Below are positions 1 to 7,322 of a stretch of 38,336 bases of DNA, piece by piece. The position numbers were made by a program, and so were the translations under genes. Within the stretch, counting starts at the first letter, position 1, and each line of letters opens with the position of its first letter. The DNA is taken from the IMG/VR virus record IMGVR_UViG_3300025070_000094, positions 1 to 38,336 of that record; one strand, written 5' to 3'. The stretch is from a virus. Below the pieces are notes generated by a model. It saw nothing but the letters and a program-made list of their open reading frames with translations, did not search any database and was not told the DNA's origin.

Positions 1-55
1 TGGCTGTATGGGCATATGTTATAATATAACAATTTCAATTCACTAAATTTATTTT

Positions 56-65
56 TGTGATCACA
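56..65. promoter_or_regulatory. Palindrome TGTGATCACA, candidate operator
   Basis: TGTGATCACA is a perfect 10-base palindrome. Its centre lies 32 bp, about three helical turns, from the centre of a longer version at 86-99. The half-site resembles TGTGA of CRP/FNR sites, but there is no 6-base spacer, so it is not a standard CRP site. Binding by a phage or host repressor is inference. Confidence 0.45.
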
Positions 66-85
66 TTTTGACTCTTGTTTATTCT

Positions 86-99
86 TTTGTGATCACAAA
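86..99. promoter_or_regulatory. Palindrome TTTGTGATCACAAA, candidate operator
   Basis: This is a perfect 14-base palindrome with the same core as 56-65. A related partial site (TTGATCACAAA) occurs at 203-213, about 25 bp upstream of the -35 box of the promoter at 237-265. Three related sites in one intergenic region suggest a protein-binding array. The binding protein is unknown. Confidence 0.5.
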
Positions 100-236
100 C
101 GATTCGTATGGACCTGCCGATTCGCTTTGAGTGTCAAGTAAAAATGTTTGTCAAGCCCTAATTTAATACCAAAGTGTTGCATTTATGTCACATAACGACA
201 GATTGATCACAAATTGTTACAAAATGTAATTAGGTG

Positions 237-265
237 TTGACATTAGGTGGGACCCTTGGTATAAT
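237..265 (+). promoter_or_regulatory. Consensus sigma-70 promoter
   Basis: TTGACA at 237-242 and TATAAT at 260-265 are separated by exactly 17 bases, a perfect match to the housekeeping sigma-70 consensus. It points rightward toward the terminase genes, with a leader of about 410 bases. The perfect palindrome at 269-280 covers the predicted start point, so the promoter may be repressible. It is probably read by the host polymerase without phage help. Confidence 0.8.
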
Positions 266-268
266 ACA

Positions 269-280
269 CGAATCGATTCG
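269..280. promoter_or_regulatory. Palindrome CGAATCGATTCG at predicted transcription start
   Basis: This perfect 12-base palindrome begins four bases after the TATAAT box of the promoter at 237-265, so a bound protein would block initiation. It also contains two GANTC sites, the target of the alphaproteobacterial CcrM methylase. Either role is inference. Confidence 0.45.
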
Positions 281-474
281 GTGGGTGAGGTACACCCCTA
301 CATCTATAACATAAGAAAATTAGTTCAGGTGTGTCAAACTGCCGCATATAACAAAGTGCAACAAAGTTGTAACAAAAGTTTATAACATCGGCTACCCACT
401 TAAGAATCACCTATAAAACAACAAAAAAGATTCGTTCTAAAACAAAGGCTTATAAAATAGTTTAAAATTGTGTG

Positions 475-505
475 TTACAAACCACAAAAAAAGCACTTAT
501 ATAAT
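475..505 (+). promoter_or_regulatory. Conserved phage promoter P1 (late operon)
   Basis: TTACAA (475-480), a 17-base spacer (481-497) ending AAAAAGCACT, then TATATAAT (498-505). The same arrangement occurs at 31490-31518 and 36237-36265 on the other strand. The 11-mer GTGTTACAAAC around the -35 box is identical in the 31.5-kb copy. It reads toward the terminase and head genes. The phage-encoded sigma-like protein at 36268-36813 is the obvious candidate reader, but the boxes are close enough to sigma-70 that host polymerase could also use it. Confidence 0.7.
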
Positions 506-588
506 AGTAAGAAAGCTATACTTAAGTATATAACTATAGTTTTCAGCATATATAGTTTTTTCTTCTTTAACTAGTAAAGAAAAAACAG

Positions 589-609
589 ACATAAGTTTAA
601 TACTTATGT
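589..609. promoter_or_regulatory. Operator-like palindrome ACATAAG-N7-CTTATGT
   Basis: ACATAAG (589-595) and CTTATGT (603-609) form an inverted repeat that extends to 8 bp if one further base on each side is counted. The same two arms with the same 7-base gap occur at 36199-36219, in front of the candidate regulator gene. It lies about 80-100 bases downstream of the predicted start of P1, so it would sit in the leader of the late transcript. Confidence 0.55.
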
Positions 610-684
610 ATAGAGACAATATCCTAAATTGTTTTGTCGTTCTCATTCAACCAAGACGTAACTTTCCAACTGTAGAATCAGAGT

Positions 685-1143
685 ATGGTTTTGCCGATGG
701 ATGAGAGCCACAAAGCAATTTTACCTGTCGTTAAGAACATGAGCATCCAAGCAATCCCATATAGTGAAGTTATAGCCAAGAAGGTTAAAGAGGGCATACG
801 TAATGGTGTGTCTGTTAAAGATATACTTGCGTCTATACAAAAGTATCAGAATGCCCCTAGCTCTACAGCTACCTTCTATAAGCTCTACGGACAAGACATA
901 GCTGACACCAAAGCTGATATTGTAGGTCAGATAGGTTCTGTCGTTATACAACAGGCTATTGATGGTGACTTTAAGTCTCAAGAACTGTTCCTACGTTCTA
1001 AAGGTGGTTGGTCACCTACGTCTACTGTTAATGAAGTTGAACAGTCAGAGAACCCCGACGAAGACGAATCAGCTATTGACTCCCTAATTACCCTCTTAGG
1101 AAAGACTAACCCCGATGCAACCCCAAGCGAAGATAACAGCTAA
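685..1143 (+). CDS. Terminase small subunit (probable)
   Basis: The 152-residue product is probably the DNA-recognition subunit of the packaging motor. The assignment comes mainly from position: it directly precedes and overlaps the large terminase by 29 bases. Residues about 40-70 look like a helix-turn-helix region, followed by helical sequence typical of oligomerising small terminases, and the C-terminus is acidic and probably disordered. The ATG at 685 has no strong Shine-Dalgarno sequence, and a second ATG at 697 is possible. Small terminases diverge rapidly, so similarity alone would not settle it. It is the first gene of the rightward late operon. Confidence 0.65.
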   Translation: MVLPMDESHKAILPVVKNMSIQAIPYSEVIAKKVKEGIRNGVSVKDILASIQKYQNAPSSTATFYKLYGQDIADTKADIVGQIGSVVIQQAIDGDFKSQELFLRSKGGWSPTSTVNEVEQSENPDEDESAIDSLITLLGKTNPDATPSEDNS

Positions 1144-2473
1144 CATCTTAAGAGACCTTCCTGATGAGGAAGTAGCTGCTATTCTCAAAGAGCTAGGCCC
1201 AAAGAAAGCGGAAGAGCTAAGACATGACTGGGGATTTTGGGCTAGACCTGAGCAACTGGAGCCTGAAGGTACATGGAACACATGGGTCGCCTTGGCAGGA
1301 CGTGGTTGGGGTAAGACTAGAGCAGGTGCAGAGTGGGTTCGCCATAGGATTAGAAGCGGTGACAAAATTGTACACTGTGTCGCCCCTACAAAAGGTGATG
1401 TCCGAAGAGTTATGGTTGAAGGTGACTCTGGTCTTTTAAGTGTATGTTGGAGTGGTGATGAGACATATCGTGGTAAACACATTGGTTATCCTGTTTGGTC
1501 TCCCACAAACAATAGCTTAACATGGGAGAACGGCAGTAAAGCCGTATTCTTCTCAGCAGAAGACCCAGAACGTCTTCGTGGCCCACAGGCTTACAGTGCA
1601 TGGTGTGATGAGCTTTGTGCTTGGCGTAATGCCCAAGACACTTGGGACATGATGATGTTTGGTCTACGTCTAGGTAAACACCCTAAAGTGTTTGTGACTA
1701 CTACCCCCAAGACTACAAAACTAATAAGAACAATCCTAGACGATGAAAAGACGACGATCAGTACAGGCAGTACGTATGATAATGCTGCTAATCTTGCTGA
1801 CACTTTCCTTGATGCAGTCAGGAAAACCTATGAAGGTACACGTCTTGGTCGCCAAGAACTTTATGCCGAAATACTTGACGAAGCATCGGGTGCTTTATGG
1901 AACAGAACTCTTCTAGCTAAATGCGAGATTGAGAAAGAAGAAGTACCACAGCTTAGTCGTATCGTTATTTCCATCGACCCTGCTGTCACTGCTAATGCAG
2001 AATCAGACATGACAGGTATTGTCGTAGCAGGAATTGACGTAAATGGAACAGCCTATGTGCTAGAAGACCATACTGGTCGCTATACACCACAACAATGGGC
2101 ATCCAAAGCTATACAGTTATATAGAGATCACATGGCTGATCGTATTGTAGCTGAACGTAACCAAGGTGGTGATATGGTACGCCATACACTGCACACAGAG
2201 GATGAAACAGTTCCTGTAAAGCTCGTCCATGCTTCTAGAGGGAAGATGGCTCGGGCTGAACCTGTATCTGCACTATACGAACAAAGTAAAGTAAAGCATG
2301 TGCGGGGATTAAATGATTTAGAAGATCAGATGGTACAGTGGGAACCTTTAGGGTCGATAGGCTCACCAGACCGTCTTGATGCTTTAGTTTGGGCTTTAAC
2401 CGACCTCTCACTTAACGGATATGCAAAACCACAGTTGAAACTAGCGTATTCCAGTGCCAAGGGTTTAATGTAA
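1115..2473 (+). CDS. terL: Terminase large subunit (GTA-type)
   Basis: This ATPase and nuclease pumps DNA into the prohead and cuts it. The 452-residue protein has a Walker A motif GRGWGKT (residues 62-68), a Walker B region AWCDELCAW with D165 and E166, a VTTTP coupling motif near 195, and the RNase H-like nuclease start SIDPA with D288. The N-terminal half closely follows the pattern of gene-transfer-agent terminases of Rhodobacterales (AGRGxGKTRAGAEWVR, then RLRGPQ). It overlaps the small subunit and is followed 4 bases later by the portal. The length is normal for the family. Confidence 0.95.
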   Translation: MQPQAKITANILRDLPDEEVAAILKELGPKKAEELRHDWGFWARPEQLEPEGTWNTWVALAGRGWGKTRAGAEWVRHRIRSGDKIVHCVAPTKGDVRRVMVEGDSGLLSVCWSGDETYRGKHIGYPVWSPTNNSLTWENGSKAVFFSAEDPERLRGPQAYSAWCDELCAWRNAQDTWDMMMFGLRLGKHPKVFVTTTPKTTKLIRTILDDEKTTISTGSTYDNAANLADTFLDAVRKTYEGTRLGRQELYAEILDEASGALWNRTLLAKCEIEKEEVPQLSRIVISIDPAVTANAESDMTGIVVAGIDVNGTAYVLEDHTGRYTPQQWASKAIQLYRDHMADRIVAERNQGGDMVRHTLHTEDETVPVKLVHASRGKMARAEPVSALYEQSKVKHVRGLNDLEDQMVQWEPLGSIGSPDRLDALVWALTDLSLNGYAKPQLKLAYSSAKGLM

Positions 2474-2477
2474 TAAG

Positions 2478-3824
2478 ATGGCAAAGAAACTTTCAGAGAC
2501 AGAAGCAACCCAAGTTTTAGGGATTGCTGGAGATAATACACAAAACGGTCAAATCCGTGCTGACGAGTTTCTGCCTGAACTGCGTGGCAAACGTGCTATC
2601 CGTAAGTATCGTGAGATGCGTGACAATGACAGTACTATTGGTGCTGTTATGTATGCGACAGAGCAAGTACTACGTGACGTAGACATTAAGGTTATGCCAG
2701 CCAATGATACACCTGCAGCTAAACGTGAAGCTGAGTTTGTGGAAAGTATCTTTGATGACATGGATCATACCTTAGATGACCATATCTCTGAGGCTTTGTC
2801 GTCCCTGACATATGGTTTCTCTTGGTTTGAGGTTGTATATAAAAGACGTAAAGGCCCAAACAATCGTTCTGATAAGTCACGGTCTAAGTTTACTGATGGA
2901 CGTATTGGTGTCCGTAAGATTGCATCTCGTGCGCCTTGGACTATTTCTAAGTTTGACGTAGACCAGAAGACAGGTGATGTCTTAGGTGTACACCAAGAAG
3001 GTGCAGGGTTTAACAATACTAGCTTCATTCCTACTCGTAAGTCTTTATATTATCGCACTACAGCTATTAACAACGATCCTTCTGGTCGTTCTATACTACG
3101 TAATGCGTATACTTCTTACGAATATCTTAACAACCTACAGAACATCGAAGCTATCGCAGTTGAACGTGAACTTGCAGGTATTCCTGTGGCTCGTATTCCT
3201 GCTGAGTACCTCAGTACTGATGCTACTTCCGCACAAGCTGGGTTTGTCGGAAACCTGCAGCAGATACTCAGAGATGTTAAGTTTAACGAGCAGGGATATA
3301 TTATCCTGCCCTCAGACACCTACCCCGATAAAGACGGAAGTCCTACCTCCAATCGGCTCGTAGATGTTGAGCTTATGGCCTCTAATGGTAAACGTAATAT
3401 TGAGATTGACCCTATTGTAAAGCGGTATCAGCATGACATTGCTCGTTCCGTACTTTCAGAGTTTCTTATGCTTGGTGGTGGCAACACTGGTTCGTATGCC
3501 CTATCCAAGTCTAAGACAGACCTGTTCCTCCGTGCCTTAGAAAGTTACATCCAAGCTATCGTCGATGTCTTAAATAAACAGCTTGTCGAGAGACTTTGGG
3601 AGCTGAACGGTCTGCCCTATGACCTAATGCCAACAGTAGTTGCAGGTGACGTTGCACCACACGACCTACGTGAGATCGCAGCATTCCTACGCAACCTAAA
3701 TGGCGCAAATATTGATGTGTCGTCACATCCAGAGGTTATCCAAGACCTTATGGATATTGCTGAACTAAGATACGAGCAAGAGATAGATGACACTACACCA
3801 GAAACCTCAGAAGAAGAGAATTAA
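2478..3824 (+). CDS. Portal protein (DUF935/Mu gp29-like)
   Basis: The 448-residue protein would form the dodecameric ring at the capsid vertex through which DNA enters. It resembles the Mu gp29/DUF935 portal group: the segment MRDNDSTIGAVMYATEQVL near residue 47 is the typical N-terminal signature, followed by the mixed alpha/beta clip and stem region. The C-terminus is acidic. The place directly after the large terminase and before head genes fits. The portal family is usually Mu-like, whereas the tail genes here lack a sheath, so the phage is mosaic. Confidence 0.88.
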   Translation: MAKKLSETEATQVLGIAGDNTQNGQIRADEFLPELRGKRAIRKYREMRDNDSTIGAVMYATEQVLRDVDIKVMPANDTPAAKREAEFVESIFDDMDHTLDDHISEALSSLTYGFSWFEVVYKRRKGPNNRSDKSRSKFTDGRIGVRKIASRAPWTISKFDVDQKTGDVLGVHQEGAGFNNTSFIPTRKSLYYRTTAINNDPSGRSILRNAYTSYEYLNNLQNIEAIAVERELAGIPVARIPAEYLSTDATSAQAGFVGNLQQILRDVKFNEQGYIILPSDTYPDKDGSPTSNRLVDVELMASNGKRNIEIDPIVKRYQHDIARSVLSEFLMLGGGNTGSYALSKSKTDLFLRALESYIQAIVDVLNKQLVERLWELNGLPYDLMPTVVAGDVAPHDLREIAAFLRNLNGANIDVSSHPEVIQDLMDIAELRYEQEIDDTTPETSEEEN

Positions 3825-3826
3825 AC

Positions 3827-4192
3827 ATGGCAACTTTAGGAAATGCCGTATTTGACAGTGGACTATCCACTTTAACAAATAGCGGAACACGTATCGACAT
3901 CTGCACGACAGAACCAACATCTTATGCAGAAGCTACTTCGACTTACACACTGGGCAATGCAACGGTTTCAATCGGCTCACCAGCAGATCGTACAGGTGGT
4001 GGACGAGAAGTAACTGTTGGTGCTGTAACTGATGAAAGTGTTACAGGAACAGGTACTGCTGCTTACTACGCAATTTCTAACGGTAGTGATACTGTATATG
4101 CGACAGGAAGTCTTACATCGCCTCAGTCTGTAACAAGCGGAAATACATTCTCTATGGGTGCATTTACTATCGGTATCCCTGATCCTGCTTAA
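3827..4192 (+). CDS. Small beta-rich structural protein
   Basis: This 121-residue protein is rich in Thr, Ser, Gly and Ala, with alternating hydrophobic residues typical of beta strands. It starts MATLGNAVFDSGL and includes ICTTEPTSYAEATSTYTLGN, a pattern I recognise from phage and prophage structural proteins of unknown role. It sits between portal and protease together with two more beta-rich proteins, so a head-associated or head-fibre role is plausible. No enzymatic motif is visible. The gene starts 2 bases after the portal stop. Confidence 0.6.
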   Translation: MATLGNAVFDSGLSTLTNSGTRIDICTTEPTSYAEATSTYTLGNATVSIGSPADRTGGGREVTVGAVTDESVTGTGTAAYYAISNGSDTVYATGSLTSPQSVTSGNTFSMGAFTIGIPDPA

Positions 4193-4214
4193 TTAGTAAA
4201 TTTGGGGGTCTACG

Positions 4215-4883
4215 ATGGGCGTACTATTAAATAGAGCAAAGATGACAACCACCACAACAGGGACAGGGACTCTTACCCTTGGTTCTGCTGTCACTGGTTA
4301 TCAATCTTTTGCAGATGCAGGTCTAACAGACGGTCAGACTGTAACTTACGTTATAGAAGATGATGCAGGTGCTTGGGAAGTGGGTACAGGCACATACACC
4401 GCTTCTGGTACAACATTATCTCGTTCAGTTACAGAGAGCAGTAATTCTGGTGCTGCAATCAACCTTTCTGGTAACGCATATGTCTTTGCTAGTATCTCAG
4501 CGGCAGACTTAGGGGCATTTGCTACTCTTACTGGAACAGAGACCTTAACAAACAAAAGTCTTACTTCACCTAGTATTACAGGAACCATCCTAGAAGATGT
4601 ATACACAATTAGTGGTACATCAGTAACTCTAGACCCCGACAATGGTTCTCTTCAAACACATACTCTCACTGGCGCAACAACTTATACAGACGGTTTATCA
4701 TCAGGCGAATCAATAGCATTGATAATTGATGATGGTGCAGCTTATACTATTACGTGGCCCACTATGACATGGGTTAATAATGCCGCTGCTGCACCTACAC
4801 TTGCCACTGATGCAAAAACTGTAGTTGCTTTATGGAAAATATCTACGACCTTATATGGCGCACTTGTTGGTGATGGAACTTAA
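4215..4883 (+). CDS. Fibre-like structural protein in the head module
   Basis: This 222-residue, Thr/Ser/Gly-rich protein contains the fibre motif TLTNKSLTSPSITG near residue 112. Its C-terminal 80 residues (YTITWPTMTWVNNAAAAPTL and following) resemble the C-terminus of the tail fibre at 18461-19399 (FTVTWPTSVDWPSATAPTL). The two genes therefore seem to share a small beta domain that may trimerise or bind a receptor. A GGGGG ribosome-binding site precedes the ATG. The location between portal and protease suggests a head fibre or decoration rather than a tail part, but this is inference. Confidence 0.6.
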   Translation: MGVLLNRAKMTTTTTGTGTLTLGSAVTGYQSFADAGLTDGQTVTYVIEDDAGAWEVGTGTYTASGTTLSRSVTESSNSGAAINLSGNAYVFASISAADLGAFATLTGTETLTNKSLTSPSITGTILEDVYTISGTSVTLDPDNGSLQTHTLTGATTYTDGLSSGESIALIIDDGAAYTITWPTMTWVNNAAAAPTLATDAKTVVALWKISTTLYGALVGDGT

Positions 4884-4898
4884 TAAAGGGAACTTAAA

Positions 4899-6140
4899 AT
4901 GGTCGGTTTTACCCCTTTATCCTCAGCGACACTAGCGGAAAGCCAAAGTGATCCTATAAGATATACGCTTGCGGCTGATGCTATCCTTACTGGAAACCCA
5001 GCACTAGAAGCTGTCGTATTTACAGAGGGCGAAAATTTCGCTACAGCAGGTATCTTATCTGGTACGCCTGATCTAGCAACAGCAAGCCTAACTCAAGCTC
5101 AGACGCTTGCAGCCAGTGGTTTTATCACAGGCACACCTGATCTAGCGACAGCAAGTCTTGTAGAGGCTTACAGCTTCACCGCTAATAATATTACTACTGG
5201 TGCTGCAGAAGTAAACTCAGCTACCTTAAGTTTACCTCAAAGTCTTTCAGCAGATGGTTTTGTTCTAGGTTCTCCTGTACTAGCTACAACAGAGCTTACA
5301 ACAAAGAGGACTTCTTCTCAAAGGCAGCAAGCTGGTAACTGGCAACGCAGAACTTTTGAAGTACCTGATGGTCGTCTTGTCCAAGGTGAACGTGAGATAT
5401 ATAACCTCTTTGGTGATGTTGTCTCTATTGATCTAAAGTCAAAGTCTCTTATTAAGTTTGGTAAGTCTGGTGATCTTTCTGCAGATACTTTAGAGACAGT
5501 CTGGACTGTAGGTGGACATGAAGTTTACGTTACAGATAATACTATAACACATATCTCATCTTCTTCTGCCTCAGATAATCAAGCTATTTTCATTGAGGGG
5601 CATACTGTAACTGGTACAGGTGCAAACTCTCAGTTTACTTTCTTAACTCAGGTTGCAAGCCTTAATGGACAAACACCTGTAGAGTTAAACATACCCTTAG
5701 CACGTATTTCTCATATCTACAACAACGGAAGTACAGAATTGCAAGGAAGAGTTGTTGCCTACGAGAACACCACAACTGTCGGTGGCATACCTTCAGACGC
5801 AACAAAAATTCACATTGATATTCCTCAAGGATTACAAGGTTCACTTAAAGGTGCAACAACATTCAGTGATGAAGACTACCTTATTCTCACTGGGGGGTTC
5901 GGCTCTGTAAGTAAGAAGCAAAATGCTGCAGTAGACTTTTACTTAGAAGTTCGTAAAGCTGGTGGTGTCTTCGTTCAACAAGCTGCTGTAAGTGCCTCTT
6001 CTGGAAGTTCTTGGGAAGTAGAACTAGACCCTGCCGTTATCATACCCAGAAATGCTGATGTACGTATTACAGCGGAAACAGCTTCAAATGGTGCTGTAGT
6101 ATTCGGGGTCTTCAAAGGTTACATAGCGAAAGTCATCTAA
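4899..6140 (+). CDS. Repeat-bearing structural protein, possible head fibre
   Basis: The N-terminal third of this 413-residue protein has five imperfect repeats of about 23 residues, beginning near 31, 54, 78, 100 and 123 (core SGTPDLATASLTQ). This looks like a beta-helix or fibrous shaft. The rest is a beta-rich globular region with a segment NLFGDVVSIDLKSKSLIKFG near 168. No enzymatic motif is visible. It follows the fibre-like gene at 4215 and ends one base before the protease gene, so it is probably a virion component of the head module. Confidence 0.55.
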   Translation: MVGFTPLSSATLAESQSDPIRYTLAADAILTGNPALEAVVFTEGENFATAGILSGTPDLATASLTQAQTLAASGFITGTPDLATASLVEAYSFTANNITTGAAEVNSATLSLPQSLSADGFVLGSPVLATTELTTKRTSSQRQQAGNWQRRTFEVPDGRLVQGEREIYNLFGDVVSIDLKSKSLIKFGKSGDLSADTLETVWTVGGHEVYVTDNTITHISSSSASDNQAIFIEGHTVTGTGANSQFTFLTQVASLNGQTPVELNIPLARISHIYNNGSTELQGRVVAYENTTTVGGIPSDATKIHIDIPQGLQGSLKGATTFSDEDYLILTGGFGSVSKKQNAAVDFYLEVRKAGGVFVQQAAVSASSGSSWEVELDPAVIIPRNADVRITAETASNGAVVFGVFKGYIAKVI

Positions 6141-7322
6141 ATGCCTAAAACAGCCCTCAAAAATAAGATGGAAGCTCACAACAAGAAGTCTAAGCATAAG
6201 GTGACTATGCGTATGCTAGAGGCTGTCTATGATCGTGGTGTTGGTGCATACCGTACAAACCCTGCAAGTGTTCGTCCTAACGTCAAATCACCTGAACAGT
6301 GGGCTATGGCTCGTGTCAACAGCTTCCTGCGTATCGTAAGCGGCTCTAAGTCTGCTAACCACGATAAAGACCTACTACCTTCGTCGCATCCATCCTCATC
6401 CAAAAAGAAGATGCTAAAGGCACAATATGCTAACGATGTCTTCACGACAGAGATGGAAGCACGTAGCCGTTCTATGGACATGGGTTGCGGTGGAGCTATC
6501 CACGTACATGAGGTCGAAGGACAGGCCGTTTATATGCCCTGTGGAAGCCATGAAGAGTATCTAGACTACTACCGTACCGAAGATGAGCAAGAAGACGCCT
6601 CAGTGGATCGCTTAGAGGCTCTCAGGGTCATTGTACAGGAAGTGATGAAGGAAGAATTTGCCAAGGCTGAATACCAAGGCGAAAAAGTAACTTTAAACAA
6701 GCCACGCAGATTGTCAGGTGGCAACAAAAAGTTTGAAGTTTTTGTGCAAGATGGCGACAAAGTAAAACGAGTTACCTTTGGTGATCCTAACATGGAAATC
6801 CGTAGGGATGACCCTAAAGCAAGAGCTAACTTCCGTAGTCGTCATTCGTGTGATACCAAGAAAGATAAGACAACAGCAGGTTACTGGTCTTGTCGTATGT
6901 GGGAAGGAGGCACTAGCGTGTCTGAACTAACAAAATCAGTCGAGGGTCAAATCCTCAAAGCTGACGAAGAACAACGCATGGTCTATGGCTGGGCATCAGT
7001 AGTAACCGAAAAGGGTGAACCTGTAGTTGACCGCCAAGGCGATGTGATAGAACCTGAAACACTTGTTAAAGCTGTAAATGGCTTTATGGAACATGTGCGT
7101 GTAGGTAAAGAAATGCATAAAGGGGATCAGATTGGAGCAGTAATCCATTCTATGCCAGTCACTAAAGAGATTGGTGAGTCCCTTGGCATACAGAGTGACC
7201 GTGAAGGTTGGATCGTAGCGTTTAAAGTATATAACGATGACGTTTGGGCCAAGGTCAAATCTGGTGAATTAGCGGCCTTCTCTATTGGGGGTCGTGCAAT
7301 CAAGGAGGACTATAGTGCCTAA
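6141..7322 (+). CDS. Prohead maturation protease, XkdF-like, with extra N-terminal domains
   Basis: The C-terminal 130 residues match the XkdF-like putative serine protease family: MVYGWASVV, then DRQGDVIEPETLVKA, EMHKGDQIGAVIHS and FSIGGRAI. These would cleave the scaffold and capsid during maturation. Two further regions precede it: residues about 20-75 (YDRGVGAYRTNP, QWAMARVNSFL), resembling a DUF5824-like domain, and residues about 185-255 with RDDPKARANFRSRHSCDT and YWSCRMW, a Cys/His-containing module seen in phage capsid assembly proteins. At 393 residues it is much longer than a bare protease. It overlaps the scaffold gene by 8 bases. Confidence 0.8.
   Translation: MPKTALKNKMEAHNKKSKHKVTMRMLEAVYDRGVGAYRTNPASVRPNVKSPEQWAMARVNSFLRIVSGSKSANHDKDLLPSSHPSSSKKKMLKAQYANDVFTTEMEARSRSMDMGCGGAIHVHEVEGQAVYMPCGSHEEYLDYYRTEDEQEDASVDRLEALRVIVQEVMKEEFAKAEYQGEKVTLNKPRRLSGGNKKFEVFVQDGDKVKRVTFGDPNMEIRRDDPKARANFRSRHSCDTKKDKTTAGYWSCRMWEGGTSVSELTKSVEGQILKADEEQRMVYGWASVVTEKGEPVVDRQGDVIEPETLVKAVNGFMEHVRVGKEMHKGDQIGAVIHSMPVTKEIGESLGIQSDREGWIVAFKVYNDDVWAKVKSGELAAFSIGGRAIKEDYSA

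Larger units (their letters stand above)
1..684. other. Non-coding control region upstream of the late operon
   Basis: This AT-rich stretch has no convincing gene on either strand. It holds two perfect palindromes around GATCAC, a consensus host-type promoter with a 12-base palindrome at its predicted start point, a second promoter shared with two other sites in the window, a 10-bp inverted repeat (555-564 with 577-586) and a 21-base palindrome at 589-609. GATTCG occurs at 101, 119, 275 and 429. The only gene immediately downstream is the terminase small subunit, so the region probably controls the rightward late operon. It may also hold leftward promoters for genes outside the window, but I see no good one. 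Confidence 0.8.

Noticed and set aside
1-18. Minus-strand ATG reading off the left edge
   Set aside because: Only a few codons are visible, with no ribosome-binding site, so it cannot be called.
108-161. 17-codon open frame starting ATG in the control region
   Set aside because: It is too short, has no ribosome-binding site and overlaps regulatory motifs.
2986-3363. 125-residue open frame on the plus strand inside the portal gene
   Set aside because: It is an alternative frame of a well-supported portal gene, with no ribosome-binding site and an unlikely composition.
7285-7314. N-terminal extension of the scaffold gene from TTG 7285
   Set aside because: It lies in the protease gene without a ribosome-binding site, whereas GTG 7315 has AAGGAGG at ideal spacing.
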